64,000 nucleotides of DNA from Polaribacter sp. Q13 (GTDB lineage Bacteria; Bacteroidota; Bacteroidia; Flavobacteriales; Flavobacteriaceae): contig NZ_CP074436.1 in assembly GCF_016858305.2 (NCBI RefSeq), positions 3,182,001 to 3,246,000 on the forward strand, in the 5' to 3' direction. The stretch's first letter is position 1. Each line of letters starts with the position of its first letter. This document shows, one piece after another, positions 25,066-33,286 of this stretch. The notes under the pieces are model-generated. The model was given only the letters and a program-made list of their open reading frames with translations, was not told the DNA's origin and made no database searches. The position numbers were made by a program, and so were the translations under genes.

Positions 25066-26925
25066 TTAGTCTTCTAATTTCATAGAAAGCTCTAACCAAC
25101 GTTCTTCTTTTTGCTCTAAATTAGTGATCGTTTCTTGTAGCTCTTCAGATTTTTTGGCAATATCATCAGGAGCAATTTCTACATTTAAAAACTGCTTTTC
25201 AATGGTTTCTTTTCTTCTTTGAAGTCTTTCAATATCACCTTCTAAAGCACCAAATTCTCTTTTTTCATTAAAACTTAAAGTGTTTTTAGTTGCTTTTTTT
25301 TCAACCTTTTTTTCTATTAGTTTGGGTACAATTTCTGTTAATGCAGAGCCATCATCATAGGCTCTGAAATCTGAGTAATTTCCTGGGAAATTTTCTACAA
25401 TTCCTTCACCTCTAAAAACAAATAGTGCGTCTACAATTTTATCCATAAAATACCTGTCATGAGAAACTACTAAAAGGTTTCCTGGGTAATCTAATAAGAA
25501 GTTTTCTAACACATTTAAGGTTACAACATCTAAATCATTTGTTGGCTCATCTAAAATTAAGAAATTCGGATTCTGAATTAAAACAGCACATAAATACAAA
25601 CGTTTTTGCTCACCTCCAGATAGTTTTTCTACAAAATCATATTGTTTCTTTTTATCAAACAAAAAGCGTTCTAATAATTGTGAAGCAGAAATTTTTCTTC
25701 CTTTTGTTAAAGGTATAAATTCTCCAAATTCTTTAACAACATCAATTACTTTTTGCCCCTCTTTTATGTTGATTCCTGCTTGGGTATAATAACCGTATTT
25801 TACGGTTTCACCCAAAATGACTTTACCAGAATCTACAGGTGCAGTTTCTGTAATGATATTTAGAAAAGATGATTTTCCTGTTCCGTTTTTACCAATAATA
25901 CCAACACGTTCTCCACGTTTAAAAACATAATCGAACCCATCTAAAATTTTCTTATCTCCAAAAGATTTAGATACTTTATGAAGCTCAAGAATTTTACTTC
26001 CTAAACGCTCCATGTTTATTTCTAATTGAACTTGATGATCTTGTCTACGCTGATGCGCTTTTTCTTTTATTTGATAAAAATCATCTGTTCTAGATTTAGA
26101 CTTTGTAGTTCTAGCCTTTGGTTGCTTTCGCATCCATTCTAATTCTTTTTTAAATAAACTTTTGGCTTTTCCTAAATTGGTAGCTTCTAAAGCTAAACGT
26201 TCTTCTTTATTTTGTAAATAATAAGAGTAATTCCCTTTGTATTTATATATTTTACCTTCATCTAATTCTAAAATTTCGTTACACACACGTTCTAAGAAAT
26301 AACGGTCGTGGGTAACCATAAATAATGTAATTTTTTCTTTGGCAAAGAAAGCTTCTAGCCATTCAATCATTTCTAGGTCTAAATGATTTGTTGGCTCATC
26401 TAAAATTAATAAATCGGGTTTATTAATTAAAACAATGGCTAAAGACAAACGTTTTCTTTGTCCTCCAGAAAGCGCACCTACTTTTAAAGTTAAATCGTCT
26501 AATTTTAATTTAGATAAAATTTGTCTGTATTGCGTTTCAAAATCCCAAGCATTGTAATGCTCCATTTGCTCAAAAGCAGCTTGGTAGGCATCTGTATCAT
26601 CTAGGTTTAATAAAGCTTTTTCGTATTGATTAACAATAGAAAGAATTTTATTATCCGTTGCAAATATGGTTTCTTCTATGGTTAACTCAGCATTTAAGTT
26701 ATCCTTTTGAGCCAAGTAAGCAATAGAAATTCCTTTTCTACTTACAACTTGTCCGGAGTCTGGAACATCTAAACCCGCAATAATATTTAAGATAGAGGTT
26801 TTTCCACTTCCATTTTTAGCTACGAAAGCAACTTTTTGATCTTTACTAATTCCAAAAGAGATGTCTTCAAACAAGATACGTTCTCCATAAGATTTAGAGA
26901 TATTTTCAACTGATAAATAATTCAC
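25066..26925 (-). CDS. ABC-F family ATPase, Uup-like
   Basis: Soluble protein of 619 residues with two ABC ATPase domains and no membrane part. First domain: Walker A GKNGSGKTS-type AKNGSGKTSI, signature LSGGQRKRLS, Walker B LLILDEPTNHLDL. Second domain: IGKNGTGKSSFL, LSGGEQKRLYL, FLILDEPTNDLD. The C-terminal 70 residues form a charged coiled coil, as in Uup, which acts in ribosome or DNA-related processes rather than transport. An ATG 39 bases upstream would add a hydrophobic peptide (GFLFLCKNKIIS) foreign to the family. The GTG at 26925, giving NYLSVENISKSYG after the initiator, is preferred. Confidence 0.9.
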   Translation of the reverse strand: MNYLSVENISKSYGERILFEDISFGISKDQKVAFVAKNGSGKTSILNIIAGLDVPDSGQVVSRKGISIAYLAQKDNLNAELTIEETIFATDNKILSIVNQYEKALLNLDDTDAYQAAFEQMEHYNAWDFETQYRQILSKLKLDDLTLKVGALSGGQRKRLSLAIVLINKPDLLILDEPTNHLDLEMIEWLEAFFAKEKITLFMVTHDRYFLERVCNEILELDEGKIYKYKGNYSYYLQNKEERLALEATNLGKAKSLFKKELEWMRKQPKARTTKSKSRTDDFYQIKEKAHQRRQDHQVQLEINMERLGSKILELHKVSKSFGDKKILDGFDYVFKRGERVGIIGKNGTGKSSFLNIITETAPVDSGKVILGETVKYGYYTQAGINIKEGQKVIDVVKEFGEFIPLTKGRKISASQLLERFLFDKKKQYDFVEKLSGGEQKRLYLCAVLIQNPNFLILDEPTNDLDVVTLNVLENFLLDYPGNLLVVSHDRYFMDKIVDALFVFRGEGIVENFPGNYSDFRAYDDGSALTEIVPKLIEKKVEKKATKNTLSFNEKREFGALEGDIERLQRRKETIEKQFLNVEIAPDDIAKKSEELQETITNLEQKEERWLELSMKLED

Positions 26926-27160
26926 AGAAATAATTTTATTTTTGCAAAGAAACAAAAAACCCAAGCGTTAACTTGAATTTTTGGGGTCATTTAATTTATT
27001 AGAAACATTTCTTGGCTGTTTTTGTGTAAAATAGGTTGTATTTTGAAGTAAATTAAGGTAGCTTTTAATGACTTAAAATAGTAGTGTTTCATGAAAATCT
27101 AATTTTTAGGGTCTCTTAATTAGTGTTATATTGCAGTCATATTATCAATAAAATTAAAAC

Positions 27161-28177
27161 ATGAAAATTATAGTACCAATGGCCGGAATTGGGTCTCGTT
27201 TAAGACCACATACATTAACAGTTCCAAAACCTTTAACAGTAATTGCAGGAAAACCAATTGTACAACGTTTAGTAGAAGATATTGCTTCTGTTATTGATGA
27301 AAAAATTGATGAAATTGCATTTGTTATAGGTACTACAGCCAAAGGGTTTCCTACAGATACAGAAGCACAATTGTTAGAAATTGCTGCAGAGTTAGGTGCT
27401 AAAGGATCTGTTTATGTGCAAGAAGAAGCTTTAGGTACTGCGCATGCAATTTATTGTGCCAAAGAATCTTTAAGTGGGCCTTGTGTAGTTGCGTATGCAG
27501 ATACTTTGTTTAAGGCAGATTTTACGTTAGATGTAAATGCAGATGGTGCAATTTGGGTAAGTAAAGTAGCAAACCCAAGTGCTTTTGGTGTTGTAAAATT
27601 ACAAGATGGTATTATTACTGATTTTATAGAAAAGCCAAAAGATTTTGTTTCTGATTTAGCAATTATTGGAATTTATTATTTTAAAAGTGGCGATAAATTA
27701 TTAGAAGAAATTCAATATTTAATTGATAACGATTTAAAAGAAAATAATGAATATCAATTAACAAACGTTTTAGAATCTCTAAAACAACAAGGCGCAAAAT
27801 TTATTCCTGGAAGGGTAGATGCTTGGATGGATTGTGGTAAAAAAGATCCAACTGTAGATACAAACCACCAAGTTTTAGGTTTTGAGCATGCTGCAGGTAA
27901 TAATTTAGTTGCTAAAGATGTTGTTTTAGAAAATTCAGAAATTATACAACCTTGTTTTATTGGAGAAAACGTAGTGCTTAAAAACACTAAAATTGGTCCT
28001 TATGTTTCTATTGGAGCCAATAGTATTGTAGAAAATTCTACTATTGTAAACTCATTGATTCAATCTAATGTGGCAATTTCTAATGCAGAATTAGACAATG
28101 CTATGATTGGTAACCATGCAAAATATAATGGTAAATATACTTCTGTAAGTATTGGTGATTATACAGAATTAATATAA
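27161..28177 (+). CDS. NDP-sugar pyrophosphorylase-like nucleotidyltransferase
   Basis: A 338-residue sugar-1-phosphate nucleotidyltransferase. The N-terminal domain starts IIVPMAGIGSRLRPHTLTVPKPL, the phosphate-binding and substrate loop, and has VVAYADTLF with the metal Asp and GRVDAWMDCGKKDP. Residues from about 255 onward form a left-handed beta-helix (EIIQPCFIGENVVLKNTKIGPYVSIG). It probably makes an ADP-, GDP- or UDP-sugar; substrate is undetermined. It is the first gene of a four-gene plus-strand operon that ends with an EnvC-like protein, which suggests a cell-envelope role. Confidence 0.87.
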   Translation: MKIIVPMAGIGSRLRPHTLTVPKPLTVIAGKPIVQRLVEDIASVIDEKIDEIAFVIGTTAKGFPTDTEAQLLEIAAELGAKGSVYVQEEALGTAHAIYCAKESLSGPCVVAYADTLFKADFTLDVNADGAIWVSKVANPSAFGVVKLQDGIITDFIEKPKDFVSDLAIIGIYYFKSGDKLLEEIQYLIDNDLKENNEYQLTNVLESLKQQGAKFIPGRVDAWMDCGKKDPTVDTNHQVLGFEHAAGNNLVAKDVVLENSEIIQPCFIGENVVLKNTKIGPYVSIGANSIVENSTIVNSLIQSNVAISNAELDNAMIGNHAKYNGKYTSVSIGDYTELI

Positions 28178-29161
28178 ATGAAGATTAGAATAGAGAATAA
28201 AGAGCATAGAATAAAGAGAGTTTGTAGTAGTAAGAATGCGCTCTTTTCTATGCTCTTTTTTCTTTTCTCTTTTTTTTCTTTTTCACAAGATAGTATACCA
28301 ATTGCTAAGGATTTAACTGAAGAAAAAGAGTTAGATTTTCAGCAATTTTTTTTTAAAGCTTTGTCAGAAAAATCAATAGGTAATTATCAAAAAGCGATTG
28401 AGAATTTAGAAAGCAGTAACCAAATTATTAGTGATAATGTAGCTGTTTACTTTGAGTTTTCTAAAAATTATTTATTACTTAATAAAACTTTATTAGCAAA
28501 AGAATATGTAGAAAGGGCTCTTAAAAGTGAACCAAATAATATTTGGATGCTAAAACATTTGGTTAAGATTCATATAAAAGATAAAAACTTTTCTGAAGCT
28601 ATAGCTATTCAACAAAAAGTTGTTGAGATTGATTTAAATGGACAAGAATTGTTGGTAAAGCTATATTTAAACAATAAAGAAGAAGAGAAAGCGATTACTT
28701 TAATGAATAGAATGCAGCAGATCAATGGACTTTCTTCATCTTTTCAAAAATTAAAAAGTAGTCTAGAAAAAAGAAAAAATAATCCGATAGTTGAAGAAAA
28801 AACAACTGATGTTGCCTCTGGCTCATTAGAAGATCAATTTAAAGCGAATAAATCCTATACCGTTTTAAAGCAACTATTATTAGCATCTAAAGATAAGCCT
28901 GAAATAGTTTTAAAGTATGCAGAGGAAGGAATAGCACTTTTTCCTGCGCAACCTTTTGTGTATTTAATAAAAGGAAAGACATTAAATTATCAGAAAAAGT
29001 ATAAAGATGCGTTATTGAGTTTACAGAATGGTATCGATTTTGTAATAGAGGATGCGATGGAAGCAGATTTTTACAAAGAAATGGCAGCTTCTTACAAAGG
29101 TTTAGGTAATTTTATAGAGGAAAAAAAGTTTCTTGAGAAATCAAAAAAAATAAAAGAGTAA
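28178..29161 (+). CDS. Secreted tetratricopeptide-repeat protein
   Basis: A 327-residue exported protein. The N-terminus has a charged stretch (about 1-19) and a hydrophobic core ALFSMLFFLFSFFSFS, ending near Gln37, so it carries a signal peptide. The rest consists of helical TPR-type repeats, for example KSIGNYQKAIENLE, AKEYVERALKSEPNN, FSEAIAIQQKVVEI and KKYKDALLSLQNGIDF. It starts directly after the previous stop. An alternative start at Met25 (28250) would leave a very short signal peptide. The first 80 bases contain a strong inverted repeat. Likely a periplasmic or outer-membrane scaffold; partners may be the next two gene products. Confidence 0.82.
   Translation: MKIRIENKEHRIKRVCSSKNALFSMLFFLFSFFSFSQDSIPIAKDLTEEKELDFQQFFFKALSEKSIGNYQKAIENLESSNQIISDNVAVYFEFSKNYLLLNKTLLAKEYVERALKSEPNNIWMLKHLVKIHIKDKNFSEAIAIQQKVVEIDLNGQELLVKLYLNNKEEEKAITLMNRMQQINGLSSSFQKLKSSLEKRKNNPIVEEKTTDVASGSLEDQFKANKSYTVLKQLLLASKDKPEIVLKYAEEGIALFPAQPFVYLIKGKTLNYQKKYKDALLSLQNGIDFVIEDAMEADFYKEMAASYKGLGNFIEEKKFLEKSKKIKE
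28197..28261 (+). repeat. Inverted repeat inside the 5' end of the TPR gene
   Basis: Left arm around 28197-28220 (aaagagcatagaataaagag) and right arm 28241-28260 (ctcttttctatgctcttt) pair almost completely, with one unpaired base, around a spacer of about 20 bases. A long T-rich run follows. It resembles a terminator or attenuator but encodes the signal peptide region. Confidence 0.6.
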
Positions 29162-29163
29162 GA

Positions 29164-29934
29164 ATGAGGTTTTTAAAATATTTTGTGGTCTTTACAATTG
29201 TCTTTACATCTTGTAAAACAAAAAAGAATTTAATAGATGCAAATAGTGTTGCTGTAGAAATGTCTGCAAAAAAAGTTGCTAGAAAACATATTGCATCTAA
29301 TTTTGATAAAAAAACAGTAGACGCAAAGTTGAAAGCCAATTTTAATAATGGAAAATTAAAACAAAGTATTTCGGTTAGTTTAAAAATGATAAAAGATGAG
29401 GTAATTTGGTTAAAAGGGACTAAATTTATTACGGTCTTTAAAGCTAAAATAACACCAACAACCGTAAGTTATTATTCTCCTTATGCTAAAAATTATTTTG
29501 AAGGAGATTTTACAATGTTAAAAAAGTTATTGGGGACAGATATTAATTTTAATCAGCTTCAAAATTTATTATTGGGGCAGTCTTTAACTAATGTAAAAGA
29601 GCAAAAACAAAATGTTATTATAGAGGGTAATTCATATGTTTTATCGCCAGAAATACAAGCAAGTTTATTCGATATTTTCTTTTCTGTAAACCCTTCGCAC
29701 TTTAAATTAGACAAGCAATCTATTGTAAATTCAGTAAAAAAGCAACGTTTAGATATTTTTTACCCATCTTATAAAGTGGTTGATGATACTGTTTTTCCAT
29801 CAGAAATTAATATAAAAGCGAAACAACCAGGTAAATTTACAGACATCGATTTTATTGTGAAATCTGTTGAGTTTAATAAAGATATAGATGCTTCTTTTTC
29901 AATTCCTAAAGGGTATAAGCAAATTAAATTATAG
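29164..29934 (+). CDS. DUF4292 lipoprotein
   Basis: A 256-residue lipoprotein. Signal sequence MRFLKYFVVFTIVFTSCKT ends in a lipobox-like Thr-Ser-Cys with lipidated Cys18. The mature part is beta-rich, with KLKANFNNGKLKQSISVSLKMIKDEVIWLKG near residues 60-90, typical of the Bacteroidota DUF4292 family, which looks LolA/LolB-like in pattern. Its role is unknown, probably in outer-membrane assembly. It is sandwiched between the TPR protein (two-base gap) and the EnvC-like gene, whose GTG start overlaps this stop by one base. Confidence 0.82.
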   Translation: MRFLKYFVVFTIVFTSCKTKKNLIDANSVAVEMSAKKVARKHIASNFDKKTVDAKLKANFNNGKLKQSISVSLKMIKDEVIWLKGTKFITVFKAKITPTTVSYYSPYAKNYFEGDFTMLKKLLGTDINFNQLQNLLLGQSLTNVKEQKQNVIIEGNSYVLSPEIQASLFDIFFSVNPSHFKLDKQSIVNSVKKQRLDIFYPSYKVVDDTVFPSEINIKAKQPGKFTDIDFIVKSVEFNKDIDASFSIPKGYKQIKL

Positions 29935-31178
29935 TGAAAAGTAGAAAATTTTACATATCCGTTTTTATTTTATTTTTAAGTGTTTTTTCTGTTTTTGGGC
30001 AAACAAGAAAACAACTAGAGGAGCAGCGTAAAAAACTTAATTATGAAATTAAGCAGGTAAATTCGTTACTTTTTAAAGAAAAGAAAAAAGTAAATAATGC
30101 GCTAGAAGACTTAAATGATTTAAATAGAAAAATAAGTATTAGGGCTAAATTAATTGCTACAATTAACTCAGAAGCTAGAATTTTATCAAAAGAGATTCGT
30201 GTTAATGAAACAGAGTTAAAGGAATTAAGAAAGAAGTTAGCAGATCTAAAAGAAGATTATGCAGATATGATTTTTAAATCATACAAAAGTAAATCTCAAC
30301 AAAGTAGAATGATGTTTTTACTTTCTTCACAGAATTTTCATCAAGCCTATAAAAGGTTAGAGTATATGAAGCAGTATACTGATTTTAGAAAAAAACAAGG
30401 AGAAGAGATTGTGCATCACTCAAATGAAGTACAAGCTGTAAATGATTCTTTATTAGTTCAAAAAGCCTTAAAAGACAAATTAATAGTGTCTGAAAAGGAT
30501 CAAAAAAAGGAAATTGAAGTTGATAAAAAACATCAGGAAAAATTATTAGCTACCATCAAGAAAAAAGAAAGTAGTTATAAAAGAGAGCTTCAAAGTAAGG
30601 TAAAAGCAGAGAAAAGAGTTACTGCCCAGATAGATAGGAAAATTCGAGAAGAAATTGAACGCGCCAACAGAATAGCAAGAGAAAAATTAAAGAACGCGCC
30701 AACGAAACCAAAGTCTGTTAAAAAGAATGAGTTTATTTTAAGTCCGGAAGCGAAGGCTTTGGCAACAAAATTCGAGCTAAATAAAGGGAAATTACCTTGG
30801 CCAGTAAGCGAAGGTATTGTGGTTAGAAAATTTGGTAAACAGCCTCATCCATCATTTCCGGGGATTACTGTAAACGGCACCGGTTTGCATATTGTTACTA
30901 AGCAAGGGCAAGATGCGCAAGCTATTTTTAACGGAAGCGTGTTAAATGTTTTGGTAAGTGCAGATGGTAGAAAAAATGTTTTAATTCAGCATGGTAATTA
31001 TATTTCATCATACAATAATTTAGAAAAAACGTATGTTAAGAAAGGAGATACTGTTGTGACAGGTCAAAAAATTGGTCAGATTTTTACGGATAAAGTTTCT
31101 AAAAAAACAAAATTAATCTTTGTGTTATTTAAAAATACAACACGTTTAAACCCTTCTTCTTGGATTTTAAGAAGGTAA
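29934..31178 (+). CDS. EnvC-like murein hydrolase activator
   Basis: A 414-residue secreted protein with a signal peptide (FYISVFILFLSVFSVFGQ), a long coiled coil (about 25-250, rich in Lys, Glu and Arg) and a C-terminal LytM/M23 domain (about 285-414, GIVVRKFGKQPHPSFPGITVNGTGLHI). The zinc ligands of active M23 enzymes are incomplete: the closing His-x-His is replaced by IFV in KLIFVLFKN, so it should be a non-catalytic regulator like EnvC, which activates amidases at the division site. The start is GTG at 29934 overlapping the upstream TAG. It ends one base before a convergent MscS gene. Confidence 0.88.
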   Translation: MKSRKFYISVFILFLSVFSVFGQTRKQLEEQRKKLNYEIKQVNSLLFKEKKKVNNALEDLNDLNRKISIRAKLIATINSEARILSKEIRVNETELKELRKKLADLKEDYADMIFKSYKSKSQQSRMMFLLSSQNFHQAYKRLEYMKQYTDFRKKQGEEIVHHSNEVQAVNDSLLVQKALKDKLIVSEKDQKKEIEVDKKHQEKLLATIKKKESSYKRELQSKVKAEKRVTAQIDRKIREEIERANRIAREKLKNAPTKPKSVKKNEFILSPEAKALATKFELNKGKLPWPVSEGIVVRKFGKQPHPSFPGITVNGTGLHIVTKQGQDAQAIFNGSVLNVLVSADGRKNVLIQHGNYISSYNNLEKTYVKKGDTVVTGQKIGQIFTDKVSKKTKLIFVLFKNTTRLNPSSWILRR

Positions 31179-31179
31179 T

Positions 31180-31683
31180 TTAATTGTCTGGTTGTGGAGA
31201 ATATTTAATATTTTTTTGAAGAATAATAGCGTTCGGTAGTGTAATTAATTCTTTTTCTGGTGTTCTTAAAGTGATAAAAAATGCGCCAATATCTCTAATT
31301 TCACCCGTAATATTATTGTCTTTTTCTAAAATTGTTATGGTATCACCAATTTTTACAGGATAGTTTATAAATAAAATTAAGCCTGCTGTAATGTTAGAAA
31401 GTATAGACCATTGTGCAAAAAAAGCAATACCTAAAATAGTTAAAAAAGAAGAAACGTAAACGAGTAGTTGTTTTTCATCAACACCCCAAATAAAAGAGAT
31501 AACAACAATTATAGTGATATAAATAAGTACAGAAACAATTTTATTAGTTACTATAATTCTAGCTTTTTGAAATCCGAATTTTGTTTGAATTTTCTTTAAA
31601 GAATTGGTAATTAATAAACGTGTTAAAACGGCAGTTATAAAAATTGCAATTGAGTAAATGATTTTATATTTGTACAACTCCAT
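31180..31683 (-). CDS. Small MscS-family mechanosensitive channel
   Basis: A 167-residue membrane protein. Three hydrophobic segments occupy about residues 8-25, 43-65 and 72-105. The third, LGIAFFAQWSILSNITAGLILF, matches the pore helix of MscS. The beta domain follows (YPVKIGDTITILEKDNNITGEIRDIGAFFITLRTPEKELITLPNA). The C-terminal alpha/beta cage of E. coli MscS (286 residues) is missing, so this is a minimal form, common in flavobacteria. It would relieve turgor on osmotic downshift. It lies eleven bases after the thioesterase gene, in the same direction. Confidence 0.85.
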   Translation of the reverse strand: MELYKYKIIYSIAIFITAVLTRLLITNSLKKIQTKFGFQKARIIVTNKIVSVLIYITIIVVISFIWGVDEKQLLVYVSSFLTILGIAFFAQWSILSNITAGLILFINYPVKIGDTITILEKDNNITGEIRDIGAFFITLRTPEKELITLPNAIILQKNIKYSPQPDN

Positions 31684-31694
31684 TGTTCTTTTAT

Positions 31695-32204
31695 TTAATT
31701 AAATAATGCTTTTAAAGCAGTGGCATCTCCTGGTTTTAGTTTTCCGGCTAAAACTAAACTTAATTCTTTACGTCTTAAAGCACCTTCATAACGTGTTTCT
31801 TCTAAATCTGTTTCTGGTCTAACTTGAGGAATAACAACTGGTTTTCCGGTATCATCTACCGCTACAAAAGTATAAATACCTTCGTTTACTTTAGTTCTAG
31901 ATCTAGATTGCCTGTCTTCTATCCAAACATCTACATAAATTTCCATAGAGGTGTTAAAGGCTCTAGAAACTTTAGCTTCTATAGTTACCACACTCCCTAC
32001 AGGGATTGCTTTGTTAAAGGCAACATGATTTACAGATGCAGTAACAACAATTCTTCTAGAGTGTCTTTTTGCAGCAATACTGCAGGCTCTATCCATTCTT
32101 GCTAATAATTCTCCACCAAAAAGGTTGTCTAAATAATTAGTTTCACCGGGTAATACTAAATCAGTAAGTATTGTTAAAGATTCTTTTGGCGTTTTTGCTT
32201 CCAT
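31695..32204 (-). CDS. Acyl-CoA thioesterase (hotdog fold)
   Basis: A 169-residue hotdog-fold thioesterase of the YciA/BACH type. LPGETNYLDNLFGGELLARMDRACSIAAKRHS holds the conserved Asn and the Gly-Gly before the long helix, and VTASVNHVAFNKAIPVGSVVTIEAKV is the second conserved strand block. It hydrolyses acyl-CoA to free acid and CoA in the cytoplasm. The ATG at 32204 is preferred over an in-frame TTG one codon upstream. A TAnnTTTG promoter lies 17 bases before it, and the MscS gene follows. Confidence 0.9.
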   Translation of the reverse strand: MEAKTPKESLTILTDLVLPGETNYLDNLFGGELLARMDRACSIAAKRHSRRIVVTASVNHVAFNKAIPVGSVVTIEAKVSRAFNTSMEIYVDVWIEDRQSRSRTKVNEGIYTFVAVDDTGKPVVIPQVRPETDLEETRYEGALRRKELSLVLAGKLKPGDATALKALFN

Positions 32205-32220
32205 CAAAAAATATTTTTTG

Positions 32221-32228
32221 CAAAGATA
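32221..32228 (-). promoter_or_regulatory. Predicted promoter -7 box of the thioesterase-mscS unit
   Basis: Minus strand TATCTTTG, exact TAnnTTTG match, 17 bases before the ATG at 32204. Confidence 0.5.
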
Positions 32229-32278
32229 GCAATCGCTTATTTAAAAAAGAGTTTTAAAATTGTTAAAGAAAATTGGAA

Positions 32279-33190
32279 TTAATCTAATTTTTCAATCAGT
32301 AACCAAGCATCTTTAGAAGTTGTTTTTTGAATCTTATAAAGGTTGTTTGTAGCTTCATTACGGTCAGAATAACTGTTAAAAGTAACCTGAGTAAGTCCCC
32401 ATTTGTTAACGCCAATTATTTTAGCATTATATCCTTTTGCTTTTAATTCATCAACTTTTTTTTGTGCATTTTCTGCAAATTGAAAAGCACCGGCAATAAT
32501 GTGGTATGGTTTTGCTATTTCTTTAACAACGTTTAAGTTAATAGTTGGTAAAGGATTAGAAATAACAAAAGTTGCAGACTGTATTTTTTTCTGAATAGCT
32601 TTTTCTTGATTTGCTAAGTTTACTTTTTGTTGATTATTTTCATAACCACTATAACCCGCAAAGCCTAATGTTAATAAAATTGCGGCAGTTGCAGCGTATT
32701 TTATAAATGCAGGAATTCCTTTTTTATCTTCTTTTATAGAAACAGGAATTAAAGGTTTTACTTGTTCTTTATATCTAGAAATAGCAGAAGATGTTACGGT
32801 GTCTAAACCAAAAGACGCTGTTAAATAGTTAACGGCCATGTTAGGTTCAAAAATAATTTGTTTTTCTTCATTTAAAGATAACACACCCAAATTATCAATT
32901 TGTACCGAGCTAGATTGTAGTTCATTTTGCCATTTAATTACAGACAATGAAATAGCAGTAGATGCTTTTTCAAAAGAAATGTTTTCGGCAGAAGCAATAT
33001 AATTAGCTAATAAACCATCGTTATGTTTTAACAAACTATTAAACGTAACCTGTTTAGTAGGTGGAGTAAAAGTATGTGTAAAATTATTGGCTTTTGCACC
33101 AATTCTATTGGTTACAAATCCTCCAAAATCTGGTACAATTACGCAATCGTATCTGTAAAGTAAATCGTTTATGTAAGTCGCTAAATTCAT
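32279..33190 (-). CDS. HU-like domain protein with membrane anchor and SPOR domain
   Basis: A 303-residue inner-membrane protein. Residues 1-130 resemble the paired prokaryotic HU/CCDC81-like domains (YINDLLYRYDCVIVPDFGGFVTNRIGA is their hallmark). A single transmembrane helix at about 169-186 follows, then a periplasmic linker and a SPOR domain at about 228-303 (PYHIIAGAFQFAENAQKKVDELKAKGYNAKIIGVNKWG) that binds denuded peptidoglycan at the division site. Such proteins may connect cytoplasmic DNA or protein partners with septal wall. The ATG lies only five bases from a TAnnTTTG box. Confidence 0.88.
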   Translation of the reverse strand: MNLATYINDLLYRYDCVIVPDFGGFVTNRIGAKANNFTHTFTPPTKQVTFNSLLKHNDGLLANYIASAENISFEKASTAISLSVIKWQNELQSSSVQIDNLGVLSLNEEKQIIFEPNMAVNYLTASFGLDTVTSSAISRYKEQVKPLIPVSIKEDKKGIPAFIKYAATAAILLTLGFAGYSGYENNQQKVNLANQEKAIQKKIQSATFVISNPLPTINLNVVKEIAKPYHIIAGAFQFAENAQKKVDELKAKGYNAKIIGVNKWGLTQVTFNSYSDRNEATNNLYKIQKTTSKDAWLLIEKLD

Positions 33191-33195
33191 TGCAA

Positions 33196-33203
33196 CAAAT
33201 ATA
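33196..33203 (-). promoter_or_regulatory. Predicted promoter -7 box abutting the HU-SPOR gene
   Basis: Minus strand TATATTTG, exact match, then five bases (TTGCA) and the ATG. The transcript is predicted to be leaderless or nearly so. Confidence 0.5.
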
Positions 33204-33286
33204 GAAATTATGGTGTTTTGTAAAACAATTTCTTAACAATTTTATCAACAAATATTTTATATATTGGTATTCAAATTGTTACCATA

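Noticed and set aside
26926..26964. Upstream ATG of the ABC-F gene
   Set aside because: It adds a hydrophobic, cysteine-containing peptide not seen in ABC-F proteins; the GTG at 26925 gives the family N-terminus.
26965..27160. Possible regulatory element between the ABC-F and nucleotidyltransferase genes
   Set aside because: Only an imperfect promoter-like TATATTGC and weak inverted sequences were seen; nothing strong enough to report.
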